DNA of 41,468 nt from Bacteroidales bacterium (GTDB taxonomy: Bacteria; Bacteroidota; Bacteroidia; Bacteroidales; UBA10428), in assembly GCA_016926375.1 (NCBI GenBank), contig JAFGOR010000006.1, positions 1 through 41,468 on the forward strand, read 5' to 3'. How positions within the stretch are numbered: the stretch's first letter is position 1; the number at the start of each line of letters is the position of its first letter. Of the stretch, positions 25,935 to 35,200 are shown piece by piece. The notes under the pieces were generated by a model. That model saw only the letters and a program-made list of their open reading frames with translations. It made no database searches and was not told where the DNA came from. Made by a program: the position numbers and the translations under genes.

Positions 25935-26732
25935 ATGAATATGATTCAGCCGGGACCTGTTTTAAACAGGTATAACTTATCCGGAAAAAAGCATCTCTAT
26001 ATATCCGATCACCGGTATTGCGTTAAACTGGCAGAAACTTTTGATGAAATTGATTCGGCGCTCAGGCTCCGCTTTGAAGTTTTCAACCTCGAGTTGAATG
26101 AAGGGCTGACGTCCTCTTACCTTTCCCTGCGCGATGAGGATCAGTTTGACCGGCAATGCCATCACCTTTTGGTTATTGAAAAAAATACCAGAGAAGTGGT
26201 AGGAACCTACCGGATGCAAACCTATGAAATGGCCAGAAAGGGCCATGGGTTTTACGCTGCAACAGAGTTTGAAATAAACAGGTTGGGTTGGTTCAGGCTC
26301 ATGCAATCGGTTGAACTGGGAAGAGCTTGCATTTCAAGTGAACATCGTAACGGCAGGGTCCTTTTTCTGTTATGGAAAGGGATTGGTCAGTATCTGCAGA
26401 TTCATCAGAAACGCTATTTGTTTGGCTGTTGTTCCTTTGCAAGTCAGGATGTCATTGAAGGCACTTTACTGATGAATACCCTGATTAAAAGGGGATGTGT
26501 AAGAAAGACCCCCCGCATTAACCCGCGCAAAGCATATAAGAGTTACCTGAATAAGTTAAAGCATGCGATTTACGAAGCAAAAAATACACCTCCTCTTATG
26601 GAGATGTATTTTCGATATGGAGCCAAAGTATGCAGCTATCCGGCAATTGACAGGGAATTCAAAACTATTGATTACCTGGTTTTGCTCGATTTAAATGAGC
26701 TTGCAGAAGACAAACGAAACCTGCTTCTATAG
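25935..26732 (+). CDS. OlsB/GlsB-like GNAT N-acyltransferase (aminolipid synthesis)
   Basis: The product of about 265 aa resembles the OlsB/GlsB branch of GNAT acyltransferases, which move a 3-hydroxyacyl chain from ACP to the amino group of ornithine (OlsB) or glycine (GlsB of Bacteroides), giving a phosphorus-free membrane lipid precursor. Family-like segments are LRLRFEVFNLELNEG, DRQCHHLLVIEKNTREVVGTYRMQ, FEINRL...SVELGRACISSEHRNGRVLFLLWKGIGQYL, and LFGCCSFASQD. I chose ATG 25935; the longer frame starts at a TTG. The second acyltransferase (OlsA/GlsA) is not adjacent. The upstream phased repeats and the phytase operon next door suggest expression on phosphate limitation. Confidence 0.72.
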   Translation: MNMIQPGPVLNRYNLSGKKHLYISDHRYCVKLAETFDEIDSALRLRFEVFNLELNEGLTSSYLSLRDEDQFDRQCHHLLVIEKNTREVVGTYRMQTYEMARKGHGFYAATEFEINRLGWFRLMQSVELGRACISSEHRNGRVLFLLWKGIGQYLQIHQKRYLFGCCSFASQDVIEGTLLMNTLIKRGCVRKTPRINPRKAYKSYLNKLKHAIYEAKNTPPLMEMYFRYGAKVCSYPAIDREFKTIDYLVLLDLNELAEDKRNLLL

Positions 26733-27959
26733 GCATCCGCCTATTATAAACAGCAACATGTCATCATCCTTACCTGCATTGCTGGCAATGAATATCTCGA
26801 TAAATTCAATAACATCCTCAAGTGAGATTAACTTGAAATTCTGCCCGGAGAGATTATTAGCCCATCGGTTGAACCCATCCTGAACAATAAGCAGTCCATA
26901 AGGAAACCGGGCAGAAATAGGGAATGAAAATATTTCAATGCCATCGGTTTCTTCAACTCCGTCAACAATTCCGTCTTCAATAATAAAGCTTGTCAGGTAT
27001 CGCTCATGCTCACCTGTTTCGAATACCGCATAAGAAAAATTTCCCTGTATTGAGGCAACCAGATAGGTCTTGTTTTCCAATACCATCAACGCAAGCCCTT
27101 CTATATCGTAGCTGATGTTGTCATTGGCCTGGTCGCTTCCTGATATTTTGATCAGCGCAGTATCTGCTTGGGGATCAGCACCAACCCTGAATATCCCTGC
27201 TTCTTCAACACCAAGATACAGGATGTTGTTGGTGTCATCGGCAACCATGCCTTCAGGTTGACTGCCTGCATAAAACGCCCTGGCCAGGTTGACGGTTAAC
27301 CGGGTACCGGATGATATGATTTCCCATTGTTCAATTTTTCCTCCTTTTCCGTTAACAAAAACAAAAAAACGCGATTCCCGGGTATCCTTATAAAAACAAA
27401 GGCCATAAACCTCATCAACCCCGGATCTGATATTGAAAATAGAATCAGAGAGTATGCCGGTATCGGGATTTATATAAAACAAGGTAATGGAGTTGTTATC
27501 CCGGTTACTCCCCGCCACCAGGGAAACATCATTTCCGCCATAGGGAAAGCCATAGCACAAATCCACATTATTTATTCTGCCTGTATTGATGACCTGCTGG
27601 GTGATTCCGTCCAGATTGAAAACCCAGAGGCCAGATTTTTTATTGGTTCCAATGATCAGGCTCTTTCCAGGATCTTTTGCATTAAACCAAATAGCAGGAT
27701 CATCTGCCGCATCTTCTCCCGGGTCTGAAGACAGTGGCTCTGTTTCGCCAACAGCCCGAATCCGGTTTTCAAATTTCGATTGCAAAGCAAAGGCTTTGGC
27801 CATCTTAACCGAATCCTCCCTGACTTCCGTATTTCCAACAATGACTACAGCCTTTTCTTCTTTTTTAACACTTTGGCATGACCCGCAGATGGCAGAAACA
27901 AACAAACCGGCGATCAGAAAAAGCACTATTCGTTCCATGCTGTTCAATTTACTTCCCAT
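26727..27959 (-). CDS. Beta-propeller phytase
   Basis: This 410-aa exported protein is a beta-propeller (3-)phytase, a calcium-dependent enzyme releasing phosphate from phytate. Family segments are EDAADDPAIWFNAKDPGKSLIIGTNKKSGLWVF (83-115), NNVDLCYGFPYGG, AGSNRDNNSITLF, QPEGMVADDTNNILYLGVEEAGI, DIEGLALMV and GLLIVQDG near the end. The N-terminus is a signal sequence ending near CGSCQS, probably a lipoprotein. ATG 27938 is an alternative start that removes seven residues. It lies 21 bp after the TonB receptor stop and is surely co-transcribed with it. Its stop meets the acyltransferase stop head-on with a 6-bp overlap. Confidence 0.9.
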   Translation of the reverse strand: MGSKLNSMERIVLFLIAGLFVSAICGSCQSVKKEEKAVVIVGNTEVREDSVKMAKAFALQSKFENRIRAVGETEPLSSDPGEDAADDPAIWFNAKDPGKSLIIGTNKKSGLWVFNLDGITQQVINTGRINNVDLCYGFPYGGNDVSLVAGSNRDNNSITLFYINPDTGILSDSIFNIRSGVDEVYGLCFYKDTRESRFFVFVNGKGGKIEQWEIISSGTRLTVNLARAFYAGSQPEGMVADDTNNILYLGVEEAGIFRVGADPQADTALIKISGSDQANDNISYDIEGLALMVLENKTYLVASIQGNFSYAVFETGEHERYLTSFIIEDGIVDGVEETDGIEIFSFPISARFPYGLLIVQDGFNRWANNLSGQNFKLISLEDVIEFIEIFIASNAGKDDDMLLFIIGGCL

Positions 27960-27980
27960 TTATTCTTCTTATTATAAGAT

Positions 27981-30788
27981 TTAAAGCTTAAACTTAAGTC
28001 CGGCGTTCAATTTGATTCCATAATATTCAGCCTGGGCCGTTCTTTCCGATTCGCCCCAGTAGGTGCGTAACGGCTGATTCAGCAAATTGTTTGCATTGAG
28101 GTAAACGCTAAAAACTTTGGAAATCTTGATGTCTGCATTCACATCCAGATAATCCGTTTTGTCATAATAGAAATCGTAGAATTTCTCTTCACCAAAACCG
28201 CCGTCATCATTCACATTGAGAAAAGCACTGGTATGGTTGTAAGAAACCCGGATGTCAAACATCCTGGAATCGTATGCCAGGCTAACGTTATAGGTATGTT
28301 CCGGTGTGCCACCCATGGGAAGGTCTTCATCTTCACGTCCCTCAAAAATGACATCCCTTAGTTTTGATTTCACATAAGTATAATTGCCATAAAGGGTCAG
28401 GTTGCCCAAAAATGAAGGGAGAAAGTCAAGCCGGCGACTCAATGCGGTTTCAAAACCATACAACGAAGCATTGCCAATATTCTCGGGCTTACTGTACTGT
28501 TCATAAACTACCTCATTGTACGTATAATCCGTCAGGTATTGCCAGGCTATTACATTGGATATATCTTTATAAAAAGCTCCAACTGAAAAAACACCGATGC
28601 TTTTGAAAAAATACTCATACATGAGATCAAAGTTCATGGATGTGGTGGCTTTTAGTTCGGGATTTCCAAATGCTATGGCCTCATCATCCCGGTTGATTTC
28701 CTGGTAAGGAACCAGATCAAAGTAGTTCGGACGCGAGAGTGTGTTGGTCCATGCAAAACGTAGATTTGAAGAAGTGTTCGGACTGTATTTAACATGTATC
28801 GATGGCAAAATATTCAGGTAGGAATCCGATTCCTTTTCAGTATCGGTTATGGAGGGTTCAGCACCATTGTCTTCTTCTTCTTCGCTGGGAACATCATAAA
28901 TCTTTCCCCGGTAATGAATTCCCGTGTGTTCCAATCTGAGTCCTGCCATCAGGGTAATCATGCTTCCAATGCGCTGCTCGCTCATGAGGTATCCGGCTAC
29001 AATATTTTCAGTTGCATCAAAATCACCGGCTTCTTCACTGATATCCAACTCGCTCTCAAAAACACCACTGTTATTAAAATCGAGTTTGTCACTGATTTCA
29101 GGATTAACAAAACGTCCCAGTGAATAATCACCTGCCATGAAACTGCTTTTGGAAACATCTTTGAGATTAGCCAATACCAAATCATTCAGCGCATCTTCAT
29201 CAACCGGTTCGTATTCCCTGAGCCAGTTGTTGCGTAGTTTTTCCTTCCCCCTATAGCGGAAACCGAACTTTACCCTGTTGGCGTTTTCTCCGGAAACCAC
29301 CGGCAGGTTAAAGTTAATTTTAAAGTGTTTGTCCTTTTCTTCGGTAAACTGATACTGGTCGGTTAGTTCTTTCAATTCATAAGCACTGGTGAAATCACCA
29401 TAATCAGACAAATTTGCCGGGTTAATCATAGGTTCTTCCATGTCAGACAGGTCAACATTGAGCAATACATCTTCGGCACGATAGGAAATGTATCGTTCTT
29501 TTGGCCTTTCCTCACTGGCCTTTGAGTACGACGCCATCCAGTCGACACCCAGTAAACCCAATTGATGGTCACCTCCCAATGAAAAACTCATGGTACGTTG
29601 ATCTTCTAACCTTGCATATTTATTATCATCTGATCCAAACTTGGTTTGCCTTCGTACCTCAGCGATATAACTGTTATCTTCGTCACTCCATTCAATATCT
29701 TTGTATTCAAGCCTGTACCTGTTTTCCCAATCACAACGCTTGTTATAAATACCCTGTGCGAAAAGAGAGTGGTGTTTGCTCAGGTTGTAGTCGAGTGAAA
29801 GCGAGTAACTCTGACGAAGTCTTTCGATCAGGTATTGTCGGTTTTGGAAATTAGTAAGGTATGCCGATCCGTTTTTGTCGGAAGCATTGGTGTAATCCCA
29901 TTCACCTTCCATATTGTCAGAACCCAGTTGGTTATCATACACCGAAGCACTTGCCATTACGCCCAGTTTGTTACCGAACAACCTGCTTCCCGCTGTTAAT
30001 GAACCTTTTATTGAAGGCTTTTCTGCCACAACGTTCCATCCGGTGCCAATTTGTCCATAAATTTCACGGCCATAAGGTGCCGATTTGGTAATCAGGTTGA
30101 TTGATCCTCCAATGGCATCGGCATCCATGTCGGGCGTGAGTGCTTTGGTATATTCCACCGTATTTATCATATCGGCTGGTACCAGATCGAGCTGGACTGT
30201 CCGGATTTCAGCTTCAGCAGATGGAATACGCTCCCCGTTAATGGTTATTGAATTCAGCGAAGGTGCCGTGCCCCTGATGTTCCCAAACCGGGCTTCGCCC
30301 TGGTCATATTGTACATTAATACCGGGGATACGCTTCAACGCATCACCAATGTTGGAGTCAGGAAATTTTTCAAGCTGTTCAGCCGATACCACGGTGGTGA
30401 TTTTATCAGCCGATTTTTGTGCATTAAGGGCTTTTGACTCTCCGGCCAATCGCTGGTTTACCACAACCGCCTCAAGCGTTTCAACGCCGGGCGTCAGGTT
30501 CAGGCTAAGCATACTGGTTTCACCCTTCTTTACTTCTACCTGCTGTTGAATCCCTTTAAAACCAATATACTTTACTTCAAGCTGATAAGTTCCCTCGGGA
30601 ATATTTTGCAACAAATAGTACCCGTTGATATCCGAAACGGTCATATGATTGGTCCCCGTCAGGATGATCCCGGCACCGGGAAGCGACTGGTTTTCATTGT
30701 CGAGTATGCGTCCCTTTATATGTCCATTCTGTGCTGCTGCAAAATATCCGAGTAAAAGCCCTATTACAAACAAGATCAATTTCTTCAT
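27981..30788 (-). CDS. TonB-dependent receptor, phytase-associated
   Basis: This outer-membrane receptor of about 935 aa takes up a substrate with TonB energy. A signal peptide (MKKLILFVIGLLLGYFAAAQ) is followed by a carboxypeptidase-like regulatory domain (GHIKGRILDNENQSLPGAGIILTGTN), a plug with IPGINVQYDQGEARFGNIRGT, and a C-terminal barrel ending KLNAGLKFKL. The start is ATG 30788; the longer frame begins with TTG at 30818 inside a 20-bp palindrome. It is the first gene of a receptor-phytase unit, so the ligand may be an inositol phosphate or a phytate breakdown product; this is inference. A four-copy 11-bp-phased repeat is 44 bp upstream. Confidence 0.92.
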   Translation of the reverse strand: MKKLILFVIGLLLGYFAAAQNGHIKGRILDNENQSLPGAGIILTGTNHMTVSDINGYYLLQNIPEGTYQLEVKYIGFKGIQQQVEVKKGETSMLSLNLTPGVETLEAVVVNQRLAGESKALNAQKSADKITTVVSAEQLEKFPDSNIGDALKRIPGINVQYDQGEARFGNIRGTAPSLNSITINGERIPSAEAEIRTVQLDLVPADMINTVEYTKALTPDMDADAIGGSINLITKSAPYGREIYGQIGTGWNVVAEKPSIKGSLTAGSRLFGNKLGVMASASVYDNQLGSDNMEGEWDYTNASDKNGSAYLTNFQNRQYLIERLRQSYSLSLDYNLSKHHSLFAQGIYNKRCDWENRYRLEYKDIEWSDEDNSYIAEVRRQTKFGSDDNKYARLEDQRTMSFSLGGDHQLGLLGVDWMASYSKASEERPKERYISYRAEDVLLNVDLSDMEEPMINPANLSDYGDFTSAYELKELTDQYQFTEEKDKHFKINFNLPVVSGENANRVKFGFRYRGKEKLRNNWLREYEPVDEDALNDLVLANLKDVSKSSFMAGDYSLGRFVNPEISDKLDFNNSGVFESELDISEEAGDFDATENIVAGYLMSEQRIGSMITLMAGLRLEHTGIHYRGKIYDVPSEEEEDNGAEPSITDTEKESDSYLNILPSIHVKYSPNTSSNLRFAWTNTLSRPNYFDLVPYQEINRDDEAIAFGNPELKATTSMNFDLMYEYFFKSIGVFSVGAFYKDISNVIAWQYLTDYTYNEVVYEQYSKPENIGNASLYGFETALSRRLDFLPSFLGNLTLYGNYTYVKSKLRDVIFEGREDEDLPMGGTPEHTYNVSLAYDSRMFDIRVSYNHTSAFLNVNDDGGFGEEKFYDFYYDKTDYLDVNADIKISKVFSVYLNANNLLNQPLRTYWGESERTAQAEYYGIKLNAGLKFKL

Positions 30789-30804
30789 GGTTTCATGGTG
30801 TTGG

Positions 30805-30824
30805 TTATACTTGCTCAAGTATAA
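30805..30824. promoter_or_regulatory. 20-bp perfect palindrome overlapping the receptor promoter
   Basis: TTATACTTGCTCAAGTATAA is its own reverse complement apart from the two central bases (arms 30805-30813 and 30816-30824). It sits 17-36 bp upstream of the ATG at 30788. The minus strand TATACTTG at 30816-30823, one mismatch to TAnnTTTG, would place the -7 element inside it, so a dimeric repressor could block the promoter. Confidence 0.55.
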
Positions 30825-30831
30825 GACACCC

Positions 30832-30871
30832 CCGTTACCCTAAAATTAAGATGCTGTTACAAAAAGGTTAT
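30832..30871 (-). promoter_or_regulatory. Four-copy 11-bp-phased direct repeat (putative Pho-box-like site)
   Basis: On the minus strand, ATAACCT (30871-30865), GTAACAG (30860-30854), TTAATTT (30849-30843) and GTAACGG (30838-30832) start exactly 11 bp apart. It is the longest of the four such arrays and lies just upstream of the putative -7 element of the TonB receptor-phytase operon, where a response regulator would be expected to bind. It occupies most of the gap to the NPP stop at 30889. Confidence 0.6.
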
Positions 30872-30888
30872 AAATGCTGTTGCGCCAT

Positions 30889-32100
30889 TTACCTGAACAG
30901 GGCATTCACTTCCGCTTCATTGCCATCCGTCTTAACAGGTTCAATATCCAACAATTTGCAAAACAGCGAATAAAGGTGTATGTGTTCAAATGCCTGAATA
31001 ACCTTGCCGCGCTTAAATGCCGGCCCGCAGGCGTAAAAAACCGCATGCATATCACTGTTGGCCGGATCATACCCATGTGCCCCTCCTGAAATTTTCTGAT
31101 CGCTGAATGTAACAGCCCAACTGCTGTCGGCCAGCACTACAATATCATTGACCCTGGCATTAGTGCCATAATGCAGTGTCTCCGGAATCTCCTCCTTCCT
31201 CCACGCGCTGATATGATCAAGTTTTCGCAAACTGCTTACAATGCTGTCAGCACAGCCTTCATTTGCTTCAATCATAATTACCGGATTTGAACCATTTATC
31301 CTTTTTATCCATATCGGATTAAGTTTATCGTTCAGTATCACCTTTCTGCTATTGTCCAATGCCCCCATGCCGTGATCCGAAATCACAATAAAGTTGATGT
31401 TGCGGGCTAATTTTTCCTCCTTTATTCTGTGCCTGAAAACCCCAACCAGGCTATCACAATATGTAACAACACGTCCGGTTTCTTTCGAATCCGGTCCATA
31501 TAAATGTCCTGAATGATCGGGTTCGTCAAAATAGAACATAATGAGTTCCGGCCGTTTTTCCTTACCAAACGAAAGCCATTTCATCACCGTATCAATGCGT
31601 TGCTCAAAGTTTACTTGCTGATCATACTTCTTCCAGTAAGTCGGGTGCATCTGCTGAATATCAGCTTCAGAGCCTACCCAGTAAAAAATACCTGTTGTTA
31701 TACCCTGCTTTTCTGCAGTATTCCAGATTGGTTCTCCCCCATAAAAACGGCCATCTTCAACAGCTTTTCTATCGGATATCTTATAGGTATAATTCAGGGT
31801 TGAATCATAGAATGTGTTGTGTACAATGCCATGATGATCCGGATATAGCCCTGTAGCCATAGTATAATGATTTGGGAAGGTAACCGAAGGAAAAACAGGA
31901 ATTAATGCCTTCGCTTTCACTCCCCTTCTTGCCATTTTGTCAAGATTGGGTGTATAAAACCTGTCCGGGTAATCCCCTCTGAATCCATCCATCGACAACA
32001 CCACCAGGCAATCATTCCGGCAATTGGCAGTTTTATTCAGCGAAACACACCCGGTTAGAATCAGGGAACAGCAGAAACAGGTGAGTACTAATTTATACAT
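30889..32100 (-). CDS. NPP-type phosphodiesterase / alkaline-phosphatase-superfamily lipoprotein
   Basis: The 403-aa protein is a nucleotide pyrophosphatase/phosphodiesterase of the alkaline phosphatase superfamily. The lipobox LTGC is at 15-18. All catalytic and metal residues appear: Asp38 in SMDGFRGD, the Thr nucleophile at about 74 in FPSVTFPNHYTM, Asp195/His199 in DEPDHSGHLYGP, Asp242-His243 in SDHGMG, and His342 in GGAHGYDP. It would hydrolyse phosphodiesters (nucleotides or glycerophosphodiesters) at the cell surface. It lies between two TonB receptor genes, and the upstream receptor gene has its own terminator. I see no convincing -7 element in the 115-bp leader, so it may depend on readthrough. 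Confidence 0.9.
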   Translation of the reverse strand: MYKLVLTCFCCSLILTGCVSLNKTANCRNDCLVVLSMDGFRGDYPDRFYTPNLDKMARRGVKAKALIPVFPSVTFPNHYTMATGLYPDHHGIVHNTFYDSTLNYTYKISDRKAVEDGRFYGGEPIWNTAEKQGITTGIFYWVGSEADIQQMHPTYWKKYDQQVNFEQRIDTVMKWLSFGKEKRPELIMFYFDEPDHSGHLYGPDSKETGRVVTYCDSLVGVFRHRIKEEKLARNINFIVISDHGMGALDNSRKVILNDKLNPIWIKRINGSNPVIMIEANEGCADSIVSSLRKLDHISAWRKEEIPETLHYGTNARVNDIVVLADSSWAVTFSDQKISGGAHGYDPANSDMHAVFYACGPAFKRGKVIQAFEHIHLYSLFCKLLDIEPVKTDGNEAEVNALFR

Positions 32101-32135
32101 GGCAAGTATTTTTAATAATAATTCAATATGAATTG

Positions 32136-32171
32136 TAAAAAAACCCTGCCTTAATGACCAAAGGCAGGGTT
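32136..32171 (-). terminator. Rho-independent terminator of the Oar-like receptor gene
   Basis: On the minus strand an 11-bp perfect stem (AACCCTGCCTT paired with AAGGCAGGGTT, arms 32161-32171 and 32142-32152) with an 8-nt loop runs into a T-tract (32143-32136). It begins 44 bp after the receptor stop. Confidence 0.85.
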
Positions 32172-32214
32172 GGAGCTAACCTAAAACCTATATAAACCTA
32201 ACGCGGAAAAAAGA

Positions 32215-35200
32215 CTAGTTAAAAATATACCGGATACCCAACTGCATCCTCCACCGTGAGGCCAGATCACTTGTGGAATAAGGTTTTCCATTTACAAGAG
32301 AACTCCCGGTATAATTAAAGGTGGGTTGGTTACTATATTGGTATGCCGAAGAAGGATCCTGATCCTCCAATCCCTTATAGTCAATAAGGTAACTATATGA
32401 GCCACTGTATTGACGACCCCATTTTTTGTTCAGCATATTGCCTACATTAATAATATCAACAGAAAACTGCAACCTGTTTGCTGCCTTACCGGCATTGAGT
32501 TTGAATTCCTGAACAAACCTGAAATCGAACTGGTGGCTAAATGGCAGCCGCGCACCGTTTCTTTCGGCATATTCACCGCGGTGTTCATTCAGGTAGTCGT
32601 CATCTTCGATAAAAGCATTTAACAATTGCCACTGTTCTTCGGGACTTACGGTTACCGTTTCGCCGTTTACCGTTTTGTTATAGGCAATCAGGTTAATATC
32701 ACTCATGTTCTCAGGAATAAAAATCATATCATTAGAGGTAGCGTCGTTATTCAGGTCACCGCTGTATACATATGACAAAGGACCTCCGGTTTGGCCATTA
32801 TAAAACAGGGAGAACTGACTGGCAAGCATTCCCCTCATGTATTCCTTACGGTATGTAACATAACCTGTTATACGTGAACCCAGGTCATAGTTTGAGGTTG
32901 ATAGCTCAAGATTGTTCAAACCGCTTTTCTGATTCACATACCTCCAGTTTGAATAGGCAACACTGGAAGTTCCTGAATTGATATCTTTTGATTTTCCGTA
33001 ATTATATGCTATACTGGCCATTAACCCTTTATCGAATTGCTTCTGCAACTGCACCATTATATTATAGGAATAACCTTTATTTGTATTTTCAAACTTGATG
33101 ATCTCATCATAATTGGCATCCAGTCTGGAAGCACTATTATATCCTCTTGCAGTGGGATCAGAACTGGATGCAGTATAACGGGGACGCTGATCGGGACCTT
33201 CAAATACAAACGATGCATCCACCTGACGGTTCAGGTTAATGAATTTCACATTGTTGTATGTTTTGCTGAAGATTCCTTCCACGGTTGCTACCACTCCCCA
33301 GCCTAATTTCATATCCATGGCCAGGTTTGAGCGAAATACCTGCGGAAACTTCAGGTCTTTGTCAATAATATTGATTGCCCCACGGCCGGCGGTTCTGCCC
33401 AAATCTTCAGCTGTGGGCTGATTGTAAGGGTCGGTTGAATAAACAACCGGAGGATTGGTAATGGGAGTTGCGCTGGATGAAGAACTACCTGTGCTGAAAG
33501 TACCGTTTAACTGACCATTATTCGAAAACTGATTGGATATCCACACAAAGGGAACCCTTCCGGTAAATAATCCGGTACCTCCGCGCACCTGAAAGCTCCT
33601 GTTGCCGGTTGCATCCCAGTTAAATCCGAACCGGGGCGACCACATAATTTTCGGATCGGGAACATCTCCTGTTTTTCCTTCGTTGCCATAAGTACCATTA
33701 AATTCATTATTGGCCTCAGGCTTATCAAGAAATACAGGTATATCTGCTCTTAAGCCTGCTGTTATCTGAAAACGATTGCTGAACTGGTACTCATCCTGTG
33801 CATAAAACCCCAACTGCAGGGCGCTGAAATCTGCTGCTCCCTTAGTCTGCTTAGGATTGTCCGAATTGTCAAATGAATATCCAATGGCATAATAGGTTGG
33901 GGCCACAGCTGCTGCGGTACCCTGGCTTTCAAAACTTTCCAGCGAGTTGAAAGAATAATTGCCGTATATATTCTGAACAAACAAGTTATAAAAAGAATAC
34001 AGTTCATTGTGCGTTCCAACAGTGAAGGTGTGTTTTCCCTTATAAAACGTCAAATGGTCGGTTATGGAATAGATATCCTGGTCAAGCTGATTAGCAACTG
34101 AGGAATACTCACTACCCACTGTTATGGTTTTTGATGAGGACAACCTTATGGTAGTACTGGGGAACGGATTGCCCAGCGGATCCCGGTCGTCTCTTACCCG
34201 GGTATAACCAATCATTAACCTGTTGGATATATTATTGCCAATAATGCTGTTCAGCTCCAGACCGGTCGAATGGGTTTTGCTCGGAAAGTATAACCCGTTA
34301 TTATAAAAACGCAGCGCATTGGCACTCCGGCTGTTGTCAGTGTTTTCTCCAAAAGTATAGCTGTGACGCAGCATAAGTTTATGTCGGTCCGAAATATTCC
34401 AGTTCAATTTGCCCAATATCTTGGTACTGTTGGTTTCATCATCGATTCCCGAATAACTGCCCGGATCATAACCCGGGGCAATCCTGCTGAGTGTGGATAT
34501 CACCCGATTAACCTCATCCAATGTGATATTGGAACTTTCAGTACCGGGGACAAAGCTCAGCGGGGTTTTGTTTTGCGTAATCTCTCCGTTAACGAAAAAG
34601 AACAACTTGTTTTTAACAATTGGCCCGCCCAGGGTAAACCCTGCCTGAAAATCCTTATACTCCGGATAATCTTCTTTCTTATCACTTGCCGGATTTGTAG
34701 ATCCAACAAAATTCTGGTTGTTCATGTAGTAATAAACACTCCCTTTTAAAGTATTGGTGCCACTTTTGGTAACGGCATTAATACCCCCTCCGGTGAAACC
34801 TCCCTGTCGTACATCATAGGGCGCAATATTGATTTGAAATTCTTCAATGGCATCCAGACTAACAGGTTCAATTCCGGTTTGTCCGCCGTTTGTTCCCGTT
34901 GATGTGAGTCCGAAGACATCGTTATTAACTACTCCATCAATGGCAAAAAGATTGTAACGGTTATTTGTTCCCGCAAAGGAAGTTCCGTTTCCCCTTGTAT
35001 TGGCGTAGGGACTTATTTTTGTCAGGTCCTTAAGGCCTCTTGAAATATTGGGAATGGTTGTCATCACCATATTGGAAACATTACTGGCGGCTCCCGTCCG
35101 GTCGGCATTGAATACATCGTTTCTGGACGCCGATATCACTACTTCTTCCAATTCCGAAGAGGCTTTGGGCATTTTTACATTGAAATCCGCAATATTGCCC

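Noticed and set aside
30789-30818. TTG start of the phytase-linked receptor at 30818
   Set aside because: It lies inside the palindrome, and the ATG at 30788 gives a standard signal peptide directly.
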